DNA of 64,000 nucleotides from the NCBI RefSeq assembly GCF_013371495.1, contig NZ_JABWTA010000001.1:2082693-2146692 (forward strand), in the 5' to 3' direction. Made by a program: the position numbers and the translations under genes. This stretch comes from Altererythrobacter lutimaris. Lineage in GTDB: Bacteria; Pseudomonadota; Alphaproteobacteria; Sphingomonadales; Sphingomonadaceae. Position 1 is the first letter of the stretch. The number at the start of each line of letters is the position of its first letter. Positions 46,357 through 54,406 of the stretch are shown piece after piece. The notes under the pieces are model-generated. The model was not told the origin of the DNA. It searched no databases and saw nothing but the letters and a program-made list of their open reading frames with translations.

Positions 46357-47694
46357 ATGGCCACCCTTGCCCCGCAGCGCCCAGAATGCCGTACTTCGCC
46401 GACCGCCTATGAAGCGCTGAAGGAATACTTCGCGAAGCATCCCGAAGAACGGCCCGAGCACACGCACAAGTGGGATGTGAGCCGCAGCGATATCTATTAC
46501 GAGAACACGTGGCAGCCGATCTTCAAGGAAATGCGCGAGGCAGGACCGCTGCATTATATACCGGACAGCCCGTTCGGCCCTTACTGGGCAGTGGTCGGCC
46601 ACAAGGCGATCCAGCATATCGAAGCGCTTCCGGATACCTTCTCTTCCAGCTGGGAACATGGCGGGATCACAATCCTCAACCGTTTGAGCGAAGAAGAAAT
46701 CGCAGAAAGCGGTGTCGATCGCCGTGAGCTGCCGATGTTCATCGCTATGGACCGGCCGCAACATACCGGCCAGCGCCGGACAGTTGCTCCCAAATTCACT
46801 CCGAGCGGCATGGCCGAAATGGAAGGCGAGATCCGCCAGCGCACAGGCGAGCTGCTAGACACATTGCCGCGCGGAGAAGTGTTCGACTGGGTCGACAAGG
46901 TCTCCATCGAGCTAACCACGGGCATGCTCGCAATCCTGTTCGGCTTCCCGTGGGAAGATCGCCGACTGCTGACTTTCTGGTCTGACTGGTCAGGCGATAC
47001 CGAACTCGCGACAGTGCGCGAACTTGATGAAATGCGCTGGGGCATGCTCCATGAAATGGCGGCCTATTTCCAGTCGCTGTGGGTCGAGCGCACGCATGAC
47101 AAGGAGCCGGGCGATGATCTCATTTCGATGATGATCCATTCCGATGCGATGAACCAGATGCGTCCTGAAGAATTCATGGGCAATCTGGTCCTCCTGATTG
47201 TCGGCGGCAATGACACCACTCGCAATTCGATGAGCGGCATCATCTACCAGCTCGACAAGAACCCCGATCAGCGCAAATTATTCGAGCAAAAGCCCGAGCT
47301 CATTCCGAATGCCGTGCAGGAAATCCTGCGCATGCAGACGCCGCTCGCGCATATGCGCCGGACCTGCACAGAAGACACCGAAGTGTTCGGTCAGACAATC
47401 AAGGCGGGCGACAAAGTCGTGCTTTGGTACCTCTCAGCGAACCGGGACGAAGAGGTCTTCGAAAACCCGGACAAGCTCGATATCGAGCGGGAGAATGCCC
47501 GACGTCACATCGCATTTGGATACGGCATCCACCGCTGCGTCGGCGCGCGGCTTGCTGAGCTGCAATTGCGCGTCCTGCTCGAAGAACTGCACAAGCGCCG
47601 CATGCGCGTGCATGTCGCGGGCGACATCGAGCGGGTGCGCGCGAATTTCGTGCATGGCTTCCGCAAGCTGGAAGTCGAAATCACTGAATTCTGA
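46357..47694 (+). CDS. CYP153-like cytochrome P450 (probable terminal alkane/fatty hydroxylase)
   Basis: The 445-residue P450 resembles the CYP153 group, soluble enzymes that hydroxylate the ends of medium-chain alkanes. Family-like segments are PFGPYWAVVGHKAIQ, GGITILNR, FIAMDRPQHTGQRRTV, VFDWVDKVSIELTTGMLA, FPWEDRRLLTFWSDW and the I-helix GGNDTTRNSM. The haem loop is IAFGYGIHRCVGARLAELQL. GGGAGAGAAGAGA precedes the Met at 46357, so the upstream TTG start at 46261 is rejected. A perfect palindrome lies in its promoter. The reductase at 40.4 kb is a plausible electron donor. Confidence 0.85.
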   Translation: MATLAPQRPECRTSPTAYEALKEYFAKHPEERPEHTHKWDVSRSDIYYENTWQPIFKEMREAGPLHYIPDSPFGPYWAVVGHKAIQHIEALPDTFSSSWEHGGITILNRLSEEEIAESGVDRRELPMFIAMDRPQHTGQRRTVAPKFTPSGMAEMEGEIRQRTGELLDTLPRGEVFDWVDKVSIELTTGMLAILFGFPWEDRRLLTFWSDWSGDTELATVRELDEMRWGMLHEMAAYFQSLWVERTHDKEPGDDLISMMIHSDAMNQMRPEEFMGNLVLLIVGGNDTTRNSMSGIIYQLDKNPDQRKLFEQKPELIPNAVQEILRMQTPLAHMRRTCTEDTEVFGQTIKAGDKVVLWYLSANRDEEVFENPDKLDIERENARRHIAFGYGIHRCVGARLAELQLRVLLEELHKRRMRVHVAGDIERVRANFVHGFRKLEVEITEF

Positions 47695-47753
47695 GCGACC
47701 GGGCTGCCAGTGCGAAGTGAAACCTTTCGCGGTTTTGCGACGTATATAGGGAT

Positions 47754-48260
47754 ATGGAACACAAAAACTCTTGGACTGTAGGCCGGCGCAGTGTGCTGGC
47801 TGGCCTGGGTCTCACTGCATCGCTACCGGTGCTTGCATCGTGCGGCGTATCGGAAGCGCAAGCGAAGACTTTTCCCGTGTCGCTCAGCGATGCGGAATGG
47901 CGCAAGCGTCTCACGCGTTCCGAATACCGTATCCTGCGCGAAGCGGGCACAGAGCCGCCCTACACCTCGCCACTGAATGACGAGAAACGGGCTGGCACAT
48001 TCGTGTGTGCAGGCTGCGGGAATGCGCTCTATTCATCGAAAACCAAATATGACAGCGGCACTGGCTGGCCGAGCTTCTGGGAGCCGATCGACAAAGGCGC
48101 AGTCGCGACAAGCACCGATTACAAGATCGGTTATCCGCGCACGGAAGTGCATTGCGCGGACTGCGGCGGGCATTTGGGCCATATCTTCGGCGATGGACCG
48201 AAGCCAACGGGCAAGCGCCATTGCATCAACGGATTGGCGCTCGACTTCCGACCAGCCTAA
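47754..48260 (+). CDS. msrB: Exported peptide-methionine (R)-S-oxide reductase
   Basis: The 168-residue enzyme repairs R-methionine sulfoxide in proteins. The N-terminus carries a Tat-like motif (GRRSVLAGLGL) and a lipobox (VLASC at about residue 30), so it is probably a Tat-exported lipoprotein. The MsrB domain has zinc pairs CAGC and CADC and the catalytic Cys in RHCINGLALDF. GTGWPSFWEPI and GHLGHIFGDGPKPTG are diagnostic. A cytoplasmic MsrB would lack the first 40 residues. Confidence 0.93.
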   Translation: MEHKNSWTVGRRSVLAGLGLTASLPVLASCGVSEAQAKTFPVSLSDAEWRKRLTRSEYRILREAGTEPPYTSPLNDEKRAGTFVCAGCGNALYSSKTKYDSGTGWPSFWEPIDKGAVATSTDYKIGYPRTEVHCADCGGHLGHIFGDGPKPTGKRHCINGLALDFRPA

Positions 48261-48269
48261 CGCGGCGCC

Positions 48270-50060
48270 TTAGTCTGTGCGGACGCGCCAAACCTTGAGG
48301 CTCGTCTCGCCTTCAAGCGCAATCGGCTCGAGCCATTGCGGAGCCTCATTATCGCGCAATTGTGCCATGAAACCATCCGGACTTGCGCTGATATACACAT
48401 TCGGCTCGGCCAGGTCCGGGCATAGTGCAACATAGGCTGTACCGCGCTCCGCCAAGATCTGGCGCGCGGAATGCTCGTCACCCATCGCTACTTCGATCAC
48501 TGTCCGCATGCCTTCGGCTCCGCGGTGGTGACCTGTGGCAATGACGCTATGCGGAGTGTCGAGCAAAAGCCGCGGGCCGATATCGAGCGGCGCATAAATC
48601 TCGCCTGCTGGCAGTACAGCCAGCTCCTTGGCGCTTTGAGCAATCCGGCAGGACGAAGATTTCGTATTGCCCGAACCCAAAGGCTTTCCGACAAGTGCGG
48701 CATGCGCGGGCATAGCGAGCGCGAGGACAGTCACCGGCAGGGTTGGCAGCAACGCACAGGCAACAGCGGCCAATGCTGCGGCCTTTTTTCCAGCACGATC
48801 AATGTGCCGGATTTGCCGCAGCCATTGATTGATCTGCCAGCCAAGTGGCGCGGCGGCTAGCGCGCTCGCCAGCGCTCCGGCGCGCGCGACCAGAAGCGCC
48901 ATGATGAAAGCGGCAACGAGCAGGATCGTATAATCCCACCACCATTCGCGCAGCCAGTCGCGCGATTGCGCCGTCAATTGGATTGACGCGAGAATGCCCA
49001 GCAAAGGCAGCACGGTAATCTGTACAGCGGTGCGCAAATCCTGATGCCAGATCGGCAGGCCTTCTCCGATCTGGGAATGCCATAAACTGCGCAGTATGGC
49101 GTCCATGCCAAGCGGGCCGCTAAGTGCGCATTGCGCCGTGCCCCAAGCGACAATGCCCAATCCACCGCCAGTCGCGACTAGGAATCCGGCCAGAACGCCC
49201 GCGCGCGGGATCGGCTCTGCCTTTGCTAGCACAGTCGTCACGAGAGCAACAAAGCCCATCGCGGCCAGATGCGCTGAACCAATCGCGTCGCAAGGCGTCT
49301 CTAGCCCGGGCATGCCTCGCGTGATCAGAAACAGTCCCGCAGAGCTTACAAACAAAGACCTTGTGAGATGGACAAGCCAGTCTTTGCCTGCGCGATTACG
49401 AAGCCAACGCAAGCCCACCAACGCGAGCAAAGCGGCCGCTAAAGGCGCGCCTTCGATCGAAATGGACAGCCAAGTCGCGATCGCAAATCCTGCGAGCCAT
49501 CCGCCAGTGCTCGCTTGCCGCGCCATCAGCGCGTTCACCGCCACCAAAGCGCACACGATCTGCCAGCCATGATGGTCAATCCGCAGCGGGCCAAACTGAA
49601 ACAGCAACGGCATGGACAGCGCCATGGCAATGCAAGCAAAGCTCGCCTCTGCCTCGCCGGTTAGGCGCCAGGCGATCCGCGCTGTCAGCAGCATTGCGAT
49701 GAAAAGCGTCAGAAGCGGAACGACGATGAGCGCGGTGAGCTCTGCACCGCTTTGCCCGAGGACAGGTGCCAGTACAAAGATTACAGCAGCCAGCGGAAGA
49801 TCGACCAGCCGCGACCAATGCGTGACCACGCCGCCAGAAGCTGAATCAACGCGGTATTGCGTCATGTCGAACCAGCTCTGCTCGCCAAGCAAATCGCGCA
49901 CTTGAACAAGCCGCATGATATCATCGGGATCGGGATACAACCGCCCGGAAATCTCAGCGATATTGTTGAGCAAAGCGAGCACTGCAACGAGCGCCCAGAT
50001 CAGACTGACACGGATGAGCAGTTCAGGCGACAGCGCGGAACGGCGACGTTCTCGCAGCAT
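48270..50060 (-). CDS. Polytopic GT-C/STT3-like membrane protein
   Basis: The 596-residue protein has about eleven to thirteen membrane helices and a C-terminal soluble part (about 480-596). Just after the first helix, the loop LYPDPDDIMRLVQVRDLL has a DxD-like acidic motif, and FGPLRIDHHGWQIV has an Asp-His-His motif. Both positions recall oligosaccharyltransferases of the STT3/PglB/AglB superfamily, which use polyprenyl-linked sugars in the periplasm. I see no WWDYG motif; WWWDYTILL at about 370 is the nearest. It follows GtrA by 3 bases. The assignment to the superfamily is an inference from motifs. Confidence 0.6.
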   Translation of the reverse strand: MLRERRRSALSPELLIRVSLIWALVAVLALLNNIAEISGRLYPDPDDIMRLVQVRDLLGEQSWFDMTQYRVDSASGGVVTHWSRLVDLPLAAVIFVLAPVLGQSGAELTALIVVPLLTLFIAMLLTARIAWRLTGEAEASFACIAMALSMPLLFQFGPLRIDHHGWQIVCALVAVNALMARQASTGGWLAGFAIATWLSISIEGAPLAAALLALVGLRWLRNRAGKDWLVHLTRSLFVSSAGLFLITRGMPGLETPCDAIGSAHLAAMGFVALVTTVLAKAEPIPRAGVLAGFLVATGGGLGIVAWGTAQCALSGPLGMDAILRSLWHSQIGEGLPIWHQDLRTAVQITVLPLLGILASIQLTAQSRDWLREWWWDYTILLVAAFIMALLVARAGALASALAAAPLGWQINQWLRQIRHIDRAGKKAAALAAVACALLPTLPVTVLALAMPAHAALVGKPLGSGNTKSSSCRIAQSAKELAVLPAGEIYAPLDIGPRLLLDTPHSVIATGHHRGAEGMRTVIEVAMGDEHSARQILAERGTAYVALCPDLAEPNVYISASPDGFMAQLRDNEAPQWLEPIALEGETSLKVWRVRTD

Positions 50061-50063
50061 GGC

Positions 50064-50549
50064 TCAGCTGCCTTCCAGCTGGTCTTTTGGGACCGCGTCC
50101 TTAGGCTCGCGAAACACGATCTGAGCGCGCAGCAGCCACGTTGCAGTAAAGCTGACGGCGATGGCGGCAAGCTTGGCCAGGCGTGGATCGAACCCCGCTG
50201 CATCACCGAGGCCCACGATAGCGGTCGTTAGACCAAGACCTACCAGAGCGGAGAGTACGAAGAGCGTCTTTTGCCAGGTGCGCGCGCCACGTTCTTGCGC
50301 AACGGTTTCGTGAAACACAGCGCGGCTTGAGAACAGCCAATGGACGATAATGCCGATCGAATATCCGATCGCGGAAGCAGGCGCTGCCGCCATGCCCATT
50401 GCGAGAAGCCCGAGAAATGCGCCGACATCAGCAGCCAGCGCGCCGACGCTTGCCAGCACATAGCGAACAAAGCGTACATCACGCAGTTTGGCGAGCCACA
50501 TGTTCACCGGCAGAAAATCCCCTTTGCGCGCAAGGATGACTGCGCGCAC
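50064..50549 (-). CDS. GtrA-family membrane protein
   Basis: The 161-residue protein has four membrane helices and the GtrA pattern (FVRYVLASVGALAADVGAFL, AIGYSIGIIVHWLFSSRAVF, KLAAIAVSFTATWLLRAQIV, FRE at the end). GtrA proteins are thought to flip polyprenyl-phosphate-linked glucose or similar sugars across the inner membrane. The annotated start is a GTG; the Met at 50501 is an alternative that begins just before the first helix. It is followed directly by the GT-C protein that could use its product. Confidence 0.88.
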   Translation of the reverse strand: MRAVILARKGDFLPVNMWLAKLRDVRFVRYVLASVGALAADVGAFLGLLAMGMAAAPASAIGYSIGIIVHWLFSSRAVFHETVAQERGARTWQKTLFVLSALVGLGLTTAIVGLGDAAGFDPRLAKLAAIAVSFTATWLLRAQIVFREPKDAVPKDQLEGS

Positions 50550-50632
50550 TTCGCTTCAAACGAAACTATGACAGAACACGGTTAAGAAACTGCCAATTCG
50601 CCATGCGTAGAGCGAGCCCGTGCAAGCGTCTG

Positions 50633-52246
50633 TTATGCCTGCTTTTTGATGCGCTCGGGTACTTCTCGAACAGAGGCAAGTGCCGCTTGCTGATCCGGGT
50701 TAGGACGCGGATTGTCTTCGCTGGGACGCGGCGCTCTTTCCGGCAGAGTAGCCTCTGCACCTTCATTGCCCGCCTCGTGATACTCTGCATCTTCATTGAC
50801 GCACCAGATGTCGTAAACACGCTCGCCGGCGAGAATATTCTCCACCGTGAGCATCGCTGTCATCATCGCGTGATCCTGATTGTTGTAGCGGTGCATGCCA
50901 TTGCGACCGACTAGGTGCAGCGTCGGATATTTTGCTTCCAGCTCGCGGCGCATCGCATCGACATTCGCTTCGTAATCATCGTCATAGACCGGATAGGCCT
51001 TCTCCTGACGGACAACCGCGCCGCCCGTAACCTTGGCAGGGTCGCACAGGCCGAGCACTTCCATTTCGCGCGTCGCTTGCGCGATGAGGTTCTCGTCCGA
51101 AGATGACCACAGGCCATCTCCTTTGAAGCAGAAATACTCAAGCCCGACACAGGCCATGTCCTCGTCCGGGATCATTTCCGGCGACCAGCTGCGGAAGTTC
51201 TGCACGCGTCCGACCTGCACCCGCTCGTCATGGATGTAGATCCAGTTGTCAGGGAAGAGGTCTTCCGATTTCACCATCAGGGCGACGGTCAGGAAGTCGC
51301 GATATTTGAGCTCGCTTGCCTGTAAAGTTGTATCGGGCAGCGGGTGCAAGCGCTTGGAGAGCTCGCGCATCGGGGCGGAGCTGATCGCGTGCTTCGCTCG
51401 GATGACGACTTCGCCGCTCTTGCTAGAAGCGCTCATCCGCCAGCCGCCCTGGCCATCGCTTGAAAGCTGCTTGAGGCCGTGCCCCATGAATAGCTGGCCT
51501 TTACCGGTTGCGAGCATCTTGTCGCGCGCGGCATCCCACATCATGCCGGGTCCAAGCCGCGGGTAGCGGAAGGTCTCAAGCAGGGTCTTGGTTTCCATGC
51601 CGTCATTGGGCTTCTTGTTGAGGCCGAGTGAGCGCTTGAGCCCGTCAATGACTGCGCTCCACAAGGACAGACCCTTGATGCGCTGTGCCGCCCAATCCGC
51701 GCTCATTTCATCGCACGGCATGCCCCACACCTTCTCGGTGTAGGTCTTGAAGAAGATCGAATAGAGCTTGTAGCCGAACTGGTTAGTAGTCCAGTCCTCG
51801 AAGCTCTTCACCTCTTTGATCGGGAAGAGCTTGTAACGCAGATAGCTGAGCATGCAGGCGGTCGAGCGCAGGATGCCAAGATTGCGAAGCGCTTCAAATG
51901 CGCGCAGCGGGTATGAGTAGAACTTGCCTTCGTAGTAGATGCGGCTCATCCGCGGACGCTGGATGAAATCATCGGGCAGGATCTCGTTCCACAGGTCCAC
52001 GACCTCTTGCGACTTCGAGAAAAACCGGTGTCCGCCAATATCAAACCGGTAGCCTTCGTGCTCGACCGTACGGCTGATGCCGCCGACATAGGTCTCATCC
52101 TGCTCGATGATTGCAACGCTCTTGCCTTGCTTGGTCAGCAGATAGCCAGCGGTCAGGCCCGCCGGGCCAGCGCCGATGATCGCGACATCGACGTCGACGG
52201 TTTGATCCTTACCAATTGCGTCCGTGTCAGATGGAAATTGTGGCAC
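50633..52246 (-). CDS. FAD-dependent oxidoreductase, UDP-galactopyranose mutase-like
   Basis: The 537-residue flavoprotein has the dinucleotide-binding VDVAIIGAGPAGLTAGYLLT at the N-terminus and EQDETYVGGISRTVEHEGYR, YRFDIGGHRFFSKS, which are shared with UDP-galactopyranose mutases and their relatives. RNGMHRYNNQDHAMMTAML near residue 460 is also family-typical. It may isomerise or oxidise a nucleotide- or lipid-linked sugar. A charged, Pro-rich tail follows. It is the first gene of a same-strand group with GtrA and the GT-C protein, 83 bases upstream of them. Confidence 0.82.
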   Translation of the reverse strand: MPQFPSDTDAIGKDQTVDVDVAIIGAGPAGLTAGYLLTKQGKSVAIIEQDETYVGGISRTVEHEGYRFDIGGHRFFSKSQEVVDLWNEILPDDFIQRPRMSRIYYEGKFYSYPLRAFEALRNLGILRSTACMLSYLRYKLFPIKEVKSFEDWTTNQFGYKLYSIFFKTYTEKVWGMPCDEMSADWAAQRIKGLSLWSAVIDGLKRSLGLNKKPNDGMETKTLLETFRYPRLGPGMMWDAARDKMLATGKGQLFMGHGLKQLSSDGQGGWRMSASSKSGEVVIRAKHAISSAPMRELSKRLHPLPDTTLQASELKYRDFLTVALMVKSEDLFPDNWIYIHDERVQVGRVQNFRSWSPEMIPDEDMACVGLEYFCFKGDGLWSSSDENLIAQATREMEVLGLCDPAKVTGGAVVRQEKAYPVYDDDYEANVDAMRRELEAKYPTLHLVGRNGMHRYNNQDHAMMTAMLTVENILAGERVYDIWCVNEDAEYHEAGNEGAEATLPERAPRPSEDNPRPNPDQQAALASVREVPERIKKQA

Positions 52247-52332
52247 GGGTCCCCCTATGTGTATCGCGCCACCGGGAGTGAAGGAAATTGGTTACTGGCT
52301 CGTAAACATCTGAGAAAATTGCGTGCGGAGCT

Positions 52333-52968
52333 TTATTCGCTCAGTAGCGCTGGTGCTTGTAGCTGTGCCGCAAGCTGGGCGAACTGAGAGAGGCTGAAAG
52401 TGTCATCGAATACAACGCCATATTGCCCTTGGCTGCGCCACCGCACTTTCGCGCGCACTTTGTCTAGCCCTTCGCCAGACAGCGTCAGGGACTGATCGAT
52501 CGCAAACATGCCATCGCATGCAATCCGGGCACCTTGTTGGGAGATGTTCTCCACCATCGCTTCAAATCTTTCGCCGCGCGATGTCACATCAAGGGGGAAT
52601 GCAATCCCGAACCGAAGTCCGCGCTTGGGGAATTCGCCCACTTCACTGATGAAGCGATCAACCGCAACGTCCTGCTCGAATTCGAAGCCGGCTTCGCCGG
52701 GTTCTTCCCAGACGCGCTTGATCGCGAATTGCTCGCCGCTCTGCAGCTCCAGCGCTAGCGCCCCGCTCCGCGGCAAACGGTGAAACAATCGCATGCTGAC
52801 ACCGGTGTTCGAGACATCACGGATCACGCCGACAAATTCGCCTTGGTGGGCAATGATCTTGGCGGCGCGAATAAGCAGAGTGAAGCGCGGCGCAGTGCGC
52901 TGCTCGGCACCATCGGCCGTGTCTTCCGGACTTGCCGGCTCGATCGCTGCAAACTTCATTCTTGCCAA
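52333..52968 (-). CDS. Protein with two PilZ-like domains
   Basis: The 211-residue soluble protein has a first PilZ-type domain at about 25-100 (RAAKIIAHQGEFVGVIRDVS, NTGVSMRLFHRLP) and a second at about 120-205 (RGERFEAMVENISQQGARIA, KVRAKVRWRSQGQYGVVFDD). PilZ domains bind cyclic di-GMP through RxxxR and DxSxxG; DVSNTG is present in the first, while the second has NISQQG. Binding is therefore plausible for one domain and doubtful for the other. Confidence 0.82.
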   Translation of the reverse strand: MARMKFAAIEPASPEDTADGAEQRTAPRFTLLIRAAKIIAHQGEFVGVIRDVSNTGVSMRLFHRLPRSGALALELQSGEQFAIKRVWEEPGEAGFEFEQDVAVDRFISEVGEFPKRGLRFGIAFPLDVTSRGERFEAMVENISQQGARIACDGMFAIDQSLTLSGEGLDKVRAKVRWRSQGQYGVVFDDTFSLSQFAQLAAQLQAPALLSE

Positions 52969-53124
52969 CCCTAGACCAGCCGCAGTCGTTGATGTGCTGC
53001 AGCTTTACTCTATGCGCGATACGCTTACTTTCAGCGCCATACAGCGCTACGTATTACAGCGGGAGCGCGCGCTAAGGATTAGCGATAAGGGTTAAGCGAT
53101 GGCCCTGAGAACGTAACGATTTCA

Positions 53125-53211
53125 TGGTGCGGGTGGCGAGACTCGAACTCGCACGATCTATAGGATCAGGGGATTTTAAGTCCCCGGCGTCTACCATTCC
53201 GCCACACCCGC
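53125..53211 (-). tRNA. tRNA-Leu (anticodon UAA)
   Basis: The minus strand folds as a class II tRNA: acceptor arm GCGGGTG (53211-53205) with CACCCGC, D-arm with GGCGGAATGGTAGAC, anticodon stem-loop GGGGACTTAAAATCCCC with TAA, a variable arm, and the T-arm GAGTTCGAGTC. CCA is encoded at 53127-53125. UAA reads the rare Leu codons TTA and TTG. Confidence 0.97.
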
Positions 53212-53347
53212 ATCACGCGCTGACGAAGACTGCCAGCGGCAGGCCTCCACTAGCGAGCCGCACAGGAACCCGCAATCGCGCAAAGAACCGTAAGACGCAT
53301 TTCCTGCGGTAACGGAGCGGATTATTTGGTGTCAGCGAAGTGAGCGC

Positions 53348-53629
53348 TTAGTCGTCGTTGAGACGGCGGCGCATTTCCTTACCGGCTTTGAAGAAAGGTA
53401 CGCGCTTCGAAGGCACGCTAACGGTTTCGCCGGTACGCGGATTGCGACCCTGCCGCGCTTCGCGTTCACGCGTCGAGAATGCCCCGAAGCCACGCAGTTC
53501 GACGCGGCCTCCTTCGACAAGGCGATGCGAAATCTCTTCGAAGAAAATATCGACAACCTGCTCGACTTCTTCAGCCCGAAGCTCGGGGTTGTCGTCATGC
53601 AAACTCTGCAGCAATTCTGATCTAATCAT
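53348..53629 (-). CDS. ihfB: Integration host factor subunit beta
   Basis: The 93-residue HU/IHF-fold protein bends DNA as a heterodimer with IHF-alpha. It starts [20 protein letters not shown] and has the beta-arm region [40 protein letters not shown]. The features are of IHF-beta rather than HU: the long acidic N-terminus and the [12 protein letters not shown] end. The usual neighbour rpsA is absent here. A CtrA-like box lies about 170 bases upstream. Confidence 0.95.
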   Translation of the reverse strand: MIRSELLQSLHDDNPELRAEEVEQVVDIFFEEISHRLVEGGRVELRGFGAFSTREREARQGRNPRTGETVSVPSKRVPFFKAGKEMRRRLNDD

Positions 53630-53796
53630 GTCGCACTCCCGATTGCTTGATTAGCCACTCCATGGCGCCGCACTGCAATCGTTTGAAGGTTGCCCTTCTG
53701 TTACCCCCGCTTCTTCCAGCCACGGCGACCTGCCGATCCGAAGCAAAATGACCGTGCCAGAGACGATGCCGCTTCGCAAGGCTTTCGCTGGAATTT

Positions 53797-53813
53797 GTTA
53801 ATTGCGAATTAAC
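53797..53813. promoter_or_regulatory. CtrA-type box within a 17-bp palindrome
   Basis: GTTAATT-GCG-AATTAAC is a perfect inverted repeat and contains TTAA-N7-TTAAC (53798-53813), the full consensus of the cell-cycle regulator CtrA known from Caulobacter and relatives. It lies in the 223-base gap between the YtrA-type regulator's stop and ihfB, so ihfB is the likely target. Confidence 0.5.
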
Positions 53814-53852
53814 CGCAGTTTTGAGCCAAAAAGTCCGTACTTCTAGCTGCTG

Positions 53853-54185
53853 CTAGACATCGGCGAGCAATGCGCGAACATCAATACCCAACCGGTCGAG
53901 CCGCTCACGGATTTCCGGCCATTCTTCGCTGAGGAACTGATCGCGCTCGGCTTGACGCAGTTTCTCCGCTGCGCCCTTCACAACATACATGCCAACGCCG
54001 CGCTGCACCGCGACAAGACCGTCATTCTGAAATTGCTGATATGCCTTAGCGACTGTGAGCGGATTTGCGCCTTGCTCAGCCGCTAGCGCGCGCACGGATG
54101 GCAACATTGCGCCTTCAGCGTAATCGCCTTCGATAATGGCGGCTGCGATCTGGTCGCGCAGTTTCAAATAAACTGGTCTGCTCAT
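53853..54185 (-). CDS. GntR-family regulator, YtrA type
   Basis: The 110-residue protein has an N-terminal winged helix (VYLKLRDQIAAAIIEGDYAE, GAMLPSVRALAAEQGANPLT, VAKAYQQFQNDGLVAVQRG) and a short C-terminal dimerisation helix pair without ligand domain, as in YtrA. Such regulators often control ABC transporters; the next gene on the other strand encodes a peptide transporter. TTATGTC (54189-54195) and GACATAA (54216-54222) just upstream could be an operator for self-regulation. Confidence 0.9.
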   Translation of the reverse strand: MSRPVYLKLRDQIAAAIIEGDYAEGAMLPSVRALAAEQGANPLTVAKAYQQFQNDGLVAVQRGVGMYVVKGAAEKLRQAERDQFLSEEWPEIRERLDRLGIDVRALLADV

Positions 54186-54406
54186 GTCTTATGTCCCAAG
54201 ATTAGGTGCTACAGTGACATAATACAGCGAGGCGCGTCAAGTTCCCGTCGACTGCAAAGTGGTTTCGCCGTTCGTCGAAAATTCGGTTGCGGTTGAAACT
54301 AAGGCTTCACTCTCGCGATTGAGCCGTTAGGGTGCGCTGCGGATCGAGGCCTGAGTGAGTGGGATCGCGCAGGGCCGCAAGAATATAGGGACGGGATCAT
54401 CGATTT

